Shown: positions 1 to 7,756 of the stretch, piece by piece
How the letters are laid out: every line of letters starts with the position of its first letter
Position numbering within the stretch: position 1 is the stretch's first letter
Assembly: GCA_009846005.1 (NCBI GenBank)
Contig: VXYL01000059.1
Coordinates: 62,001 to 126,000 of the forward strand
Direction: 5' to 3'
DNA from: Gammaproteobacteria bacterium
GTDB taxonomy: Bacteria; Pseudomonadota; Gammaproteobacteria; Pseudomonadales; Azotimanducaceae
DNA length: 64,000 nt
Notes under the pieces: generated by a model
Databases searched by the model: none
What the model saw: only the letters and a program-made list of their open reading frames with translations
What the model was told of the DNA's origin: nothing
Translations under genes and position numbers: made by a program

Positions 1-53
1 GCTACGTCGACGAACCGGAGCTCATCCACCGAGACAACCTGGTCCTGCTTTGA
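1..53 (+). CDS. proB: C-terminal end of glutamate 5-kinase (partial)
   Basis: Only the last 16 codons are inside the window. Reading from base 3 they end in HRDNLVLL and a TGA at 51-53. This ending resembles the end of the PUA domain of gammaproteobacterial ProB, the ATP-dependent first enzyme of proline synthesis. In Pseudomonas proB lies just before rpsT and murJ, as here. Identification rests on a very short tail plus synteny. Confidence 0.5.
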   Translation, partial: YVDEPELIHRDNLVLL

Positions 54-68
54 GGGAGGGCCGTTCGG

Positions 69-177
69 CGGGGCCCTAACGCCCCACGGCGTGCGGTCGC
101 CAGCTGGGCCCAAACGCCTTGGCCCGTCCGCTACGGCAGCGGCGGAACCCCGTAGGGGCTGGGCTCGTCCCCGCCCG
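69..177. repeat. Two degenerate GTAGGGG hairpin repeats
   Basis: Between the proB end and rpsT there are two decayed copies of the dispersed hairpin. One spans about 69-103: the TAACGCCCCACGGCGTG core with a GGTCGCC right arm matches the enlarged-loop copy at 46544-46588. The other spans 151-177: CGTAGGGGCTGGG, then CTCGT, then CCCCGCCC. Arm pairing is imperfect in both. Confidence 0.5.
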
Positions 178-204
178 CGCCTGGACATTGTCGTTGCCAC
201 GGAA

Positions 205-233
205 ACGGGACGGGACAAGCCCGTCCCTTTCGG
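205..233 (-). repeat. GTAGGGG hairpin repeat, GGGACGGG type
   Basis: Arms GGGACGGG (207-214) and CCCGTCCC (220-227) are perfectly complementary, with loop ACAAG. The copy lies 6 bases beyond the rpsT stop and could act as, or beside, its terminator. The usual CTACGG flank is changed to TTTCGG. Confidence 0.8.
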
Positions 234-239
234 TTCGTT

Positions 240-503
240 TCAGGTGAGCGCGTTGACCTTGGCAGACAGGCGAGACTTGTGCCGAGCGGCCTTGTTGCGA
301 TGCATGATGCCCTTGCTGGCCATCTTGTCGATCACCGGGATCGCTTCGGTCAGCGCCGTTCTTGCCGCCTCGGCGTCGCCGGCATCGACGGCCGCGACGA
401 CCTTCTTGATGTACGTGCGTACCTTCGAGCGGTGGCTGACATTGCGCGTGCGGTGGCGTTCGGCCTGACGTGCGCGTTTGCGGGCTTGCGGGCTATTTGC
501 CAA
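240..503 (-). CDS. rpsT: 30S ribosomal protein S20
   Basis: Small basic protein of the 30S subunit that binds 16S rRNA. The product from the TTG at 503 is 87 residues, the normal S20 length, and begins (f)MANSPQARKRARQAERHR, a classic S20 start. A longer reading exists upstream but is not S20-like. AGGA stands five bases before the TTG, and there is no ATG or GTG at the conserved start. E. coli rpsT also uses UUG, which is tied to its autoregulation, so the weak start is probably functional. The gene is divergent from murJ, with 92 bp between starts, as in Pseudomonas. Confidence 0.95.
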   Translation of the reverse strand: MANSPQARKRARQAERHRTRNVSHRSKVRTYIKKVVAAVDAGDAEAARTALTEAIPVIDKMASKGIMHRNKAARHKSRLSAKVNALT

Positions 504-595
504 AACGTTCCTGCGGTCGGTGGCGGAAGGCGGCGTAATATGCCCACCGATCGCAGGCGTGTCAATTGCGCGAGGGGTTTGGGCACGGGGCAATC

Positions 596-2185
596 GTGAG
601 CGATAGCGACGACATCGCCGCCCGCAGCGGTTCCGAGGGAAGCGACGTCGCTGCGCAGGGCGGCGTGTTCGCTGGCATGACCGTGCTGTCGAGGCTGTCC
701 GGGCTGGCTCGGGATTGGGCGCTTGCGCATGTGGTGGGCGCGACGGGTGCCGCCGATACCTTCTACCTGGCGTTTCGGATCCCGAATTTCTTCCGGCGCC
801 TGTTCGCCGAATCGACGTTCGCGCTCGCCTTCGTCCCCGTGCTTTCCGAGTACCGCGAACGCGGCAGCCACGCCGCGCTGCGGGCGTTCGTCGCGGCCCT
901 ATCCGGCAACTTCCTCATTGTGTTGTTAGTGGTGACGGTGGCCGGCGTTGCGGGCGCGTGGTTGCTCGCTGCGGTGTTCATGCCCGGGTTCCTCGGCGAT
1001 CCGGAGCGCTTCGCGCTCGCCACGGATTTGACGCGGATCATGTTCCCCTACATGGCGTTGATATCGCTCACCGCCTTTGCCGGTGCGACTCTCAACAGCG
1101 CCAACCGGTTCGCCATCCCGGCGTTCACGCCCGTGCTGCTCAACGTGTCGTTGATTGCGGCGGCGTTGTGGGCGGCATCGGGTGCGACCCAGGGCGTCTC
1201 GGGCATCGCCTATGCATTGGCGTGGGGTGTGCTTGCCGGAGGTGCGGCGCAACTGCTGTTCAACCTCCCGTCGGTGGCGCGGACCGGTCTGCTCGTTGCG
1301 CCACGACCGAACTGGCGCCACGAAGGCGTGGCGAAGGTCTTCAAACTCCTGGTGCCGGCGGTGTTCGCGGGTTCCGCTTACCAGGTGAACGCCTTGATCG
1401 GCACCATGTTGGCGTCGGTGCTCGAAGAAGGCAGTGCATCTTGGCTCTACTACGCCGACCGGCTTTGGGAAGTTCCCATCGGAATCGTCGCGATCGCGCT
1501 CGGCACGGTACTCCTGCCCAACCTGTCGCGGCTGCATACCGCTGGCGACTCGGCACGCTTCAACGACACGCTCGACTGGGGCGTGCGCACCGGGCTCCTG
1601 CTGGGTATTCCCGCAGCCGTCGCGCTCTGGGTGCTCGCCTATCCGCTGGTCGCGACGATCTTCCTGCACGGCGAGATGCGCCCGTACGATGCGGACCGGT
1701 CGGCAGCGGCCCTGCGCGCCTTCGCCGTCGGCCTCGTTCCGCTCATTCTGGTCAAGGTCGCCGTCCCCGGGTTCTTTTCCCGGCAGGACTCGAAAACGCC
1801 GCTCAAGTTCGCCGTTGCCGCCACGGTGGCGAACATCGCAATCAGCCTGGCGACGTTCTGGTGGCTCGGTCATGTTGGCCTGGCCTTGGCGACCAGCGTT
1901 GCCGGAATCGTCAACGCGGGACTGTTGCTCGGCGCGCTCGTCGCGGGGCGCCACTATCGGCCGAGCCGGCGCTTGGCACGAACGACACTCGTCGCGCTGC
2001 TTGGCACCGCCGGCATGGCGGCTGCGCTGGTGTTCGGCGTGCCCGACGAGGCCTCGTGGACGGAGGCCGGTCACTGGCTGCGGGTCGGTTGGCTTGCGTT
2101 GGCTGTCGTCGCGGGGCTCGTCGTCTATTCGGGCGTGGTGCTTGTCGGCGGTATCCGCCCGCGCGACCTTCGACATCGCGCGTAG
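596..2185 (+). CDS. murJ: Lipid II flippase MurJ
   Basis: Inner-membrane MOP-superfamily flippase that moves lipid II to the periplasmic face for peptidoglycan synthesis. The 529-residue product is hydrophobic throughout, with about 14 membrane segments. It has the MurJ N-terminal signature: SRLSGLARDWALA, then FRIPNFFRRLFAE and FVPVLSEY. I chose GTG 596, preceded by GGGG; a TTG at 566 is also open but overlaps the promoter region shared with rpsT. The stop codon TAG (2183-2185) is the first TAG of a hairpin repeat, so the extreme C-terminus (RHRA) may be set by repeat insertion. Confidence 0.95.
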   Translation: MSDSDDIAARSGSEGSDVAAQGGVFAGMTVLSRLSGLARDWALAHVVGATGAADTFYLAFRIPNFFRRLFAESTFALAFVPVLSEYRERGSHAALRAFVAALSGNFLIVLLVVTVAGVAGAWLLAAVFMPGFLGDPERFALATDLTRIMFPYMALISLTAFAGATLNSANRFAIPAFTPVLLNVSLIAAALWAASGATQGVSGIAYALAWGVLAGGAAQLLFNLPSVARTGLLVAPRPNWRHEGVAKVFKLLVPAVFAGSAYQVNALIGTMLASVLEEGSASWLYYADRLWEVPIGIVAIALGTVLLPNLSRLHTAGDSARFNDTLDWGVRTGLLLGIPAAVALWVLAYPLVATIFLHGEMRPYDADRSAAALRAFAVGLVPLILVKVAVPGFFSRQDSKTPLKFAVAATVANIAISLATFWWLGHVGLALATSVAGIVNAGLLLGALVAGRHYRPSRRLARTTLVALLGTAGMAAALVFGVPDEASWTEAGHWLRVGWLALAVVAGLVVYSGVVLVGGIRPRDLRHRA

Positions 2186-2224
2186 GGGCGACGGCACGCC
2201 CACAGGGCGCGCCGTCGCCTACGG
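2181..2224 (+). repeat. GTAGGGG hairpin with enlarged loop, overlapping the murJ stop
   Basis: Arms GGCGACGGC and GCCGTCGCC pair perfectly. CGTA and TACG extend the pairing outside. The loop holds a further GC-rich partial palindrome (GCCCACAGGGC). TAG 2183-2185 ends murJ. Confidence 0.8.
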
Positions 2225-2244
2225 AGGATGGAGCAGATTCGAGG

Positions 2245-2266
2245 CGGGACGGGACAAGCCCGTCAC
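2245..2266 (-). repeat. GTAGGGG hairpin repeat, partly decayed
   Basis: GGGACGGG, ACAAG and CCCGTC are intact; the right flank has changed to ACTGTG. It lies in the murJ-ribF gap, 85 bases before the ribF start. Confidence 0.7.
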
Positions 2267-2350
2267 TGTGCGGGGTTCGCTCCGACGCTCGCGTCGCGTC
2301 GGGCGAATGTCACCTACCTAAACCCCCGAAAATCCGACAGACTCACGCGC

Positions 2351-3289
2351 ATGGAGATCATCCGCGGCCTGCACAATATCCGGCCCCGCCACGCCGGTTG
2401 TGTCGCGACCATCGGCACCTTCGACGGCGTCCACCACGGCCACCAGATGCTGCTCGCCCACCTGGTCGCCAAGAGCCACGAACTCGGCCAGCCCAGCGTG
2501 CTCGTCACCTTCGAGCCGCAGCCTCGCGAGTACTTCCAGCGCACGCCGGTCCCCGCGCGCCTGACCCGGTTCCGTGAGAAGGTCAGCCTACTTTCGGACA
2601 CCGGCATCGACCGGGTGCTTTGCATTCCGTTCAACGAACGCACGCGCCTGATCCCGGCGGGGGAGGTCATCGAACGCTTCCTGGTGGACATGCTGGGCGT
2701 TCGGTACGTGGTGGTGGGCGACGATTTCCATTTCGGTCGGGACCGCGAAGGCGACTACGACATGCTGAAGGAGGCTGGAGACCGCTTTGGCTTCGGAGTC
2801 AGCCACATGGGCACGCTCACCTTCGACCACGAACGGGTGAGCAGTACGCGGGTTCGGGAGGCGTTGGCGGCCGGTGACTTCCCACTCGCGGAAAAGCTCC
2901 TCGGACGGCCGTACTTCATGATGGGTCGCGTCGTGTATGGGCGCCGCATCGGCCGCGAGATGGGCGTGCCCACGGTCAATATCCGCCTGCAACGGTACAA
3001 GACGGCGCTCACCGGCGTGTTCGCGGTGACTGTGGATGGACTGGGTCCGACGCGGCAGGGTGCCGCGAACATCGGGATTCGGCCCACCGTGGGCGGCAAG
3101 GAACCGCTGCTCGAGGTGCACATCCTGGATTTCGACCAGGAAGTCTATGGCCGGCTGTTGACCGTGACCCTGCGCCGGAAGATCCGCGAAGAGCGCTGGT
3201 TTCCGTCCCTCGACGCGCTACGGACCGAGATCGAGAAAGACATCCACAAGACGCGGGCGTTCTTCGCCGAGGACACGGCGGCTACATGA
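2351..3289 (+). CDS. ribF: Bifunctional riboflavin kinase / FAD synthetase
   Basis: Makes FMN from riboflavin and then FAD. The 312-residue length is typical. The N-terminal nucleotidyltransferase domain shows IGTFDGVHHGHQ (HxGH at residues 28-31) and a later SSTRVREAL motif. The C-terminal flavokinase domain begins near GRVVYGRRIGREMGVPTVNI. ATG 2351 was chosen because it opens directly on MEIIRGLHNI, the usual start; the upstream in-frame extension runs through hairpin-repeat DNA. Its stop overlaps the lspA start by ATGA, so the two are probably translationally coupled. ileS, which usually separates them in gammaproteobacteria, is absent. Confidence 0.96.
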   Translation: MEIIRGLHNIRPRHAGCVATIGTFDGVHHGHQMLLAHLVAKSHELGQPSVLVTFEPQPREYFQRTPVPARLTRFREKVSLLSDTGIDRVLCIPFNERTRLIPAGEVIERFLVDMLGVRYVVVGDDFHFGRDREGDYDMLKEAGDRFGFGVSHMGTLTFDHERVSSTRVREALAAGDFPLAEKLLGRPYFMMGRVVYGRRIGREMGVPTVNIRLQRYKTALTGVFAVTVDGLGPTRQGAANIGIRPTVGGKEPLLEVHILDFDQEVYGRLLTVTLRRKIREERWFPSLDALRTEIEKDIHKTRAFFAEDTAAT

Positions 3290-3759
3290 TTCGCTGGTAT
3301 TTCCTTGCCACGGGTGTGCTCGCGCTAGACCAGGCGACCAAATGGACCGCGCTCGGCTTGCTCCGGCATGGGGCGTCCATCGACGTGCTGCCGTTCCTAA
3401 GCTGGACGCTGACCTGCAACACGGGCGCCGCGTTCAGCATGTTTCAGGGCTACAGTTGGGTGTTCGCGGTCGCGGCCGTTGCCGTCTCGGCGTTCCTGAT
3501 CTTCGAGATCTGGCGCTTGAAGTCGGGTTGGCTCGAGGGGGCGTCGTATGGACTCGTCCTCGCCGGTGCACTGGGCAACCTCACCGACCGCTTGATCCAC
3601 GAATGCGTCGTGGACTTCATTCACGTGCACTACGGGTGGTTCAATTTCCCGGTGTTCAACGTCGCCGATAGCGCCATCACCGTCGGCGCGGCTGGATGGA
3701 TTGGGCTGCTCGCGGTAGACCTGCTGCGGCGTCGATCCTCGCGAAGCGAATCAACGTGA
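3286..3759 (+). CDS. lspA: Lipoprotein signal peptidase (signal peptidase II)
   Basis: Inner-membrane aspartyl protease that cleaves prolipoproteins after lipidation. The 157-residue product has four membrane segments. Family motifs are NTGAAFS, GNLTDR (97-102), VVDF with the first catalytic Asp (D110) and FNVADS with the second (D128). The start ATG lies inside the ribF stop (ATGA). Client lipoproteins in this window include BamD and the lipoprotein at 47718-48470. The gene end overlaps fkpB by GTGA. Confidence 0.97.
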   Translation: MIRWYFLATGVLALDQATKWTALGLLRHGASIDVLPFLSWTLTCNTGAAFSMFQGYSWVFAVAAVAVSAFLIFEIWRLKSGWLEGASYGLVLAGALGNLTDRLIHECVVDFIHVHYGWFNFPVFNVADSAITVGAAGWIGLLAVDLLRRRSSRSEST

Positions 3760-4220
3760 GCGGGCTCATCGCCCGCCAAGGCGACCTCGCGGTTGGCGCC
3801 GGAACCCGGGTCACGCTGCACTTCTCGATACATCTCGCAAGCGGCGAGGAAGTTGACTCCACCCGACGCGGCAAGCCGGCGGTATTCGTCGTCGGCGACG
3901 GCAATCTTCCCACGGGGTTCGAGAAGGCGATCTACGGGCTGCGCTCCGGGGACGACGAACGAATCCCCATCGCGCCGGCCGACGGCTTTGGCCTACGCGA
4001 AAAAGCGAACATTCGCACGCTTCCCCGGGCCGACTTCCCTAACGCTGCCGACCTGGTTGAAGGGATGATGATCGCGTTTGCGGCAGCGGGATCGACGGGC
4101 GAACTCCCAGGGGTGGTGACAACGGTCCGAGCGGACACCGTGGAGGTGGACTTCAACCATCCACTGGCGGGACGGGACCTGGTGTTCGATGTGACTATCC
4201 TCGGGGTGGAAGCCGCATAG
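3756..4220 (+). CDS. fkpB: FKBP-type peptidyl-prolyl cis-trans isomerase (SlpA/FkpB)
   Basis: Small FKBP isomerase of the SlyD/SlpA class, usually encoded next to lspA. From the GTG at 3756 (overlapping the lspA stop as GTGA) the product is 154 residues. Visible family features are TLHFSIHLASGEEVDST at the N-terminus, GDGNLPTGFEKAIYGLRSGD, and the C-terminal VDFNHPLAGRDLVFDVTI. The insert-in-flap domain lies between. ispH, the usual next gene, is missing and the pilin operon follows instead. Confidence 0.93.
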   Translation: MSGLIARQGDLAVGAGTRVTLHFSIHLASGEEVDSTRRGKPAVFVVGDGNLPTGFEKAIYGLRSGDDERIPIAPADGFGLREKANIRTLPRADFPNAADLVEGMMIAFAAAGSTGELPGVVTTVRADTVEVDFNHPLAGRDLVFDVTILGVEAA

Positions 4221-4257
4221 AAGAAGCTCCCGCGCGCCGTGCCTGGAGAGGACGGCC

Positions 4258-4797
4258 GTGCATCTACACAACCACCTAGGCGCTTGCGAAGGCGCCTCGC
4301 ATTGCCATAACGCCGCGCTACGTGATGGCGCATCGCTCCACAATGCGGTCGCGTTCTCGCTGCTTGAGATCATGGTCTCGCTGGCCATCGTGGCTGTCGT
4401 GGTGGCGCTGGCGGTGCCGGTCTACCAAACCTACAGCGTGCGCGCCTACCGGACGCAGGCGCAGGCGGACCTGTTGCAGTGCGCCCAGGGGATGGAACGC
4501 CATGCGGCGTCGACCATGGGCTATGGCGGTGCGGTGGACGTGGACGGCGACGGTCTGGGGGACCAGTCCACGGGACCGGTATCCGAGAATCTCTGCAAGG
4601 TCGCCTCCATCCACTACAGCATATCGGTGCGCAGCGCGGATGCAGCGCACTTCGTGCTGCGTGCGGAGGCGTCCGGGGCAGGCAATCCGGTCGCTGCGGA
4701 CGGCGTGTTGGAGCTCGATGCCGTCGGCGAACGGCGCTGGGACCGTAACAACGACGGCGACTTCGGCGACGACGGCGAGCGCGGGTGGGGCTCGTGA
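4258..4797 (+). CDS. Type IV prepilin (PilE-like)
   Basis: Secreted type IV pilin or minor pilin: hydrophobic N-terminal helix after a 32-residue basic/polar leader, then a globular domain. The class III motif is AFSLLEIMVSLAIV, with the conserved Glu at mature position 5 (E37). The residue before the cleavage site is Ala32 where the family almost always has Gly. Two acidic loops look calcium-binding: DVDGDGLGD (94-102) and DRNNDGDFGDDGE (162-174). The GTG start is preceded by GGAGAGG. It overlaps pilV by four bases. Position matches pilE at the end of the Pseudomonas minor pilin cluster, although here it comes first. Confidence 0.85.
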   Translation: MHLHNHLGACEGASHCHNAALRDGASLHNAVAFSLLEIMVSLAIVAVVVALAVPVYQTYSVRAYRTQAQADLLQCAQGMERHAASTMGYGGAVDVDGDGLGDQSTGPVSENLCKVASIHYSISVRSADAAHFVLRAEASGAGNPVAADGVLELDAVGERRWDRNNDGDFGDDGERGWGS

Positions 4798-5288
4798 CGG
4801 CGATGCGCGGGTACTCGTTGATGGAGGTGTTGGTGGCCATCGTGGTAATCGGCGTAGGCGCGCTTGGTGCCGCTGGTCTGCAGTTGGCGAGCTCGAAGAA
4901 CACCCGAACCGCGTTGCAGGGAACAACGGCGGTGATCCTCGCCCAGGACATGGCCGAGAGACTCCGTGCCAACCCGCAGGGCGCGTATGTCGGTGTGAGC
5001 GACGGCAGTGCCCCGCCGGGGTTCGTGGACTGCCTGGCAGCGAGGTGTTCTGCGGCTCAACTGGCGTCCTTCGACGTCACGCTGTGGAAGTGTTCCCTCG
5101 GTCGCTGGCGTGACGACGCCGCGTGCCGAGAGGCTCGGGAAACGGGCGTCCTTCCACCCGCGCAACGGCGACCGGGCCTACCCATGGGCGACGGTGCGAT
5201 TGCCTGGGACGGGGAGGGCAAGTTCACGGTCATCGTGACCTGGAGTGGCACCGGGCCGCATCGCGTCGCGGTGTCCGGACGCCGGTAA
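4794..5288 (+). CDS. pilV: Type IV pilus minor pilin PilV
   Basis: Minor pilin that helps prime pilus assembly. The prepilin peptidase site is RG/YSLMEVLVAIVVIGVGALG, typical of PilV, followed by LQLASSKNTRTALQGTTA and AQDMAERLRANP, a common PilV stretch. GTG 4794 overlaps the upstream stop (GTGA) and follows GGGTGGGG; ATG 4803 is the alternative. Product about 164 residues. The gene lies in a tightly packed pilin operon and its stop is 5 bases before pilW. Confidence 0.9.
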   Translation: MTAMRGYSLMEVLVAIVVIGVGALGAAGLQLASSKNTRTALQGTTAVILAQDMAERLRANPQGAYVGVSDGSAPPGFVDCLAARCSAAQLASFDVTLWKCSLGRWRDDAACREARETGVLPPAQRRPGLPMGDGAIAWDGEGKFTVIVTWSGTGPHRVAVSGRR

Positions 5289-5292
5289 CGGA

Positions 5293-6369
5293 ATGGTCGT
5301 GCCTAGACAACGTGGTTTCTCGATGCTCGAACTGCTCATCGCGGCGGCACTCGGCATCGTCTTGATCGCCGCCGTCATCCAGCTATTCGCCGGCAGTGGA
5401 CGGGGCAATGCCGCCTTGGCGGGCCAGGCCCGGTTGCAGGAGTCCGCCCGTCATGCGGTGGCCCTGTTGTCTCGCTCGGCACGCAGTGCCGGATACCTTG
5501 GATGCGGCGGCGGCGACCGGCTTGTGAACACCGTGAACGCCACGTGGCGAGAGATCGTCGAGTTCGACGTATCCCGACCGGTCGAGGGCTTCGACGGCAC
5601 GGATACGGGCTGGACGCCGGACATCGTCGTCCTACCCACCGTCGGCGGTTCCGCGCTCGCTTTCTCGGGTAACCGTATCGATCCCACCGAACTGCGCCGC
5701 GGCAGCGATATCGTCGTGTTCCGACGCCTCGAGGCCCCCGGGCGGCCACTGGCACGTTCCCTGGCCACGACCCAGGATCCGTTGACCGGCAAGCGCGCGG
5801 ACCCCTTGGTGGCGTTCGACGACGAGTTCGCTTTCGTCGCCGACGATTTCGTCGTGATCAGCGACTGCAGGCAAGCGGCCCTATTCCGAATCGGCGCGAT
5901 CAACGAGGTCGGCCGCGTCGCGGCGCTGACCCGGCCGCCGGGCCGCGATCCGTTCGCGAATCTAGCCGAGCTTTCGTTGTCCGACGACGAGCAGCCTTTC
6001 GGTGGCGCGGTCGGCCCCGAAGGTGCCGGAGTGGGGCGTGTAATCACTGAAGTCTACTTCGTCGCCCGGGGTGCAGGCGTCAACAACCGCAGCGAAACCG
6101 TGTGGTCGCTGTGGCGGAAGACGGGCGCGGCCCGGGCGGCCGAAATGGTGCAGGGCGTGGATGACCTGCAGGTGCTGTTCGGCATCGACCTCACACCCGG
6201 GGACGGAATCGAAGCGCCTAACCGCTACGTGCCCGCGGGGCAGGTTGGCACGAATCCGGTCATGGCCGTTCATTTTGTCGCTACGGTTTCGAGCGTCGAC
6301 GCGGTAGGGCGGGATCAGGCCGTGATGCGACGGAGCTTTCCATGGATAGTGGCGTTGCGAAACACGTGA
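5293..6369 (+). CDS. pilW: Type IV pilus minor pilin PilW
   Basis: Large minor pilin of 358 residues. The leader is short and the cleavage site is RG/FSMLELLIAAALGIVLIAAV, with Glu at mature position 5. The rest is a soluble domain with a PilW-like stretch near the C-terminus (VQGVDDLQVLFGIDLTPGDG, with RYVPAGQVGTNP soon after). ATG 5293 fits the usual short leader. The end overlaps pilX by 28 bases. Confidence 0.92.
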   Translation: MVVPRQRGFSMLELLIAAALGIVLIAAVIQLFAGSGRGNAALAGQARLQESARHAVALLSRSARSAGYLGCGGGDRLVNTVNATWREIVEFDVSRPVEGFDGTDTGWTPDIVVLPTVGGSALAFSGNRIDPTELRRGSDIVVFRRLEAPGRPLARSLATTQDPLTGKRADPLVAFDDEFAFVADDFVVISDCRQAALFRIGAINEVGRVAALTRPPGRDPFANLAELSLSDDEQPFGGAVGPEGAGVGRVITEVYFVARGAGVNNRSETVWSLWRKTGAARAAEMVQGVDDLQVLFGIDLTPGDGIEAPNRYVPAGQVGTNPVMAVHFVATVSSVDAVGRDQAVMRRSFPWIVALRNT

Positions 6370-6932
6370 CTCGCCGAGGGTTGTTCCGCTGTACGTGCAC
6401 GCGGACCGCCCAGGGCGGGGCGGTATTGTTCTTGGGCTTGGCGCTGTTGCTGGCGATCACGGCGGGCGCGTTGTCGGCGGCGCAGACGACAAGCCTGGAA
6501 CTTCTGATGTCCCGCAGCAGTCATGACGCCGCACTTGCGTTCCATGCCGCGGATGCGGCGCTTGCGGAGGCCGAGGCATGGCTGGGAGCCGGTGGCGACG
6601 CAACCGATCCGCAGGTCTACCCGCGAGGCAGGCCCTACGGCATGGTCTCGGCTTGGCGCGACCAAACCGCATGGACTACCTACGGCCAAACCGCCGCAAC
6701 GCCGTTGCGCGGCGTGTTCGAGGCCCCGCGTTTCCTCATCGAGTGGGTTACTACGTACGACACGGGCATCGATGCGCCAACGGGGACGCTCGTCGATGTG
6801 TTCCGCGTCACGGCGACGGGAGTCGGGAGTCGCCCGGCGACCGTGGTGCGGCTGCAAAGCACCCTCGCCCGAACGCGCGGCGCCCCCGACGCCGCGGTCA
6901 CGCGCTTGTCGTGGGTAGAGTTGGAGTTGTGA
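6342..6932 (+). CDS. pilX: Type IV pilus minor pilin PilX
   Basis: PilX-type minor pilin, 196 residues. The N-terminus has AQGGAVLFLGLALLLAITAG, the PilX-like transmembrane helix without the strict FTLIE motif, followed by an AADAALAEAEAWL helix. ATG 6342 has GGAG six bases upstream. GTG 6366, which would overlap the pilW stop, is a weaker alternative. pilY1, which normally follows pilX, is absent; the operon ends here, convergent with fimT. Confidence 0.85.
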   Translation: MDSGVAKHVTRRGLFRCTCTRTAQGGAVLFLGLALLLAITAGALSAAQTTSLELLMSRSSHDAALAFHAADAALAEAEAWLGAGGDATDPQVYPRGRPYGMVSAWRDQTAWTTYGQTAATPLRGVFEAPRFLIEWVTTYDTGIDAPTGTLVDVFRVTATGVGSRPATVVRLQSTLARTRGAPDAAVTRLSWVELEL

Positions 6933-6968
6933 GGAATGTGCGCTCGTAGTGTCTGCGGCGATCGAGCA

Positions 6969-7538
6969 TCAACAGGAGACTGGCCGCCCGCGGGCATCCT
7001 CCACGACGCCGTCTCCGTCGTGATCGCGGCTGAGGCGCAGGCGACCCTGGGCGTTGACGATGAGTTGGCGTGCGTGCCGCGCATCGCCGTTGGTCGGGCA
7101 TACCACCATGTTGCCGGGCTGCCAATCGGTGGTGCCGTCGGGCCGCATCGACAACGACTTTCGGTTGCGGAAAGATCGCCAGCGCACGCGGTACCCTGCG
7201 ATCGGGGGCAGGCGCTGCAGGACTTCCTCGCCACTGTCGCGGTCACCGTCGGCGTTGGCATCCAGGAAGACCATGGCCCCTTCATGCCAGGAGTCCCGAC
7301 GTCCGCACGAGGTCTCTCGGGCCGGGCACAACGTCGCGGTACTCCGTCGGGTGATCGCCTGGTAGCGCGTGAACTGTATCGCGCGGGACATTTGCTCGAT
7401 GGCGGCATCGGCCTTGGCGCGGGCTATCAAGGGCGACATCCCCGCAACGGCAGCGCCTGCGAGCACCGCGGCGACGGCCAATACGGCGAGCAGTTCGCTC
7501 AACGTCAACCCCGTTTGCGCGAATCGCTCGCCAGCCAT
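6969..7538 (-). CDS. fimT: FimT/GspH-like pseudopilin
   Basis: Minor pseudopilin of 189 residues. The cleavage site is TG/LTLSELLAVLAVAAVL with Glu at mature position 5. The GspH/FimT body contains MVFLDANADGDRDSGEEVL (about 89-107) and a C-terminal DHDGDGVVED (172-181). Such D-rich loops are common in this family and may bind calcium. It is convergent with the pilin operon, with 36 bp between stops. In Pseudomonas fimT/fimU lie in the same cluster. The symbol is by family, since FimT and FimU are hard to separate by eye. Confidence 0.85.
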   Translation of the reverse strand: MAGERFAQTGLTLSELLAVLAVAAVLAGAAVAGMSPLIARAKADAAIEQMSRAIQFTRYQAITRRSTATLCPARETSCGRRDSWHEGAMVFLDANADGDRDSGEEVLQRLPPIAGYRVRWRSFRNRKSLSMRPDGTTDWQPGNMVVCPTNGDARHARQLIVNAQGRLRLSRDHDGDGVVEDARGRPVSC

Positions 7539-7756
7539 CGTTCTGCTCCATCCGCGGATAGGTGGGCAATGGTGCGCGCCTGCGGCCAGTCGCCGCTATG
7601 GGCGTCGTCTGACTTGCGAGTGAGAAATCACCCAATGCCGGTTCGATCACCGCCGACCTTGAGACGGGACGCTGCCCGATGGGCGCCTGCTATCGATCGA
7701 CTTGCTCGTGAACACCCTCGGCGGGACGGGGACGCCGGGGAAGACGCATTGGACCT

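Noticed and set aside
715-2577. Long open frame of 620 codons overlapping murJ and ribF
   Set aside because: High-GC shadow frame, Arg/Gly/Ala-rich with no family features; murJ and ribF explain the same DNA.
7539-7756. Possible small gene between fimT and the hypothetical exported protein
   Set aside because: Only short shadow frames without a ribosome-binding site were seen; it is treated as the upstream region of fimT.
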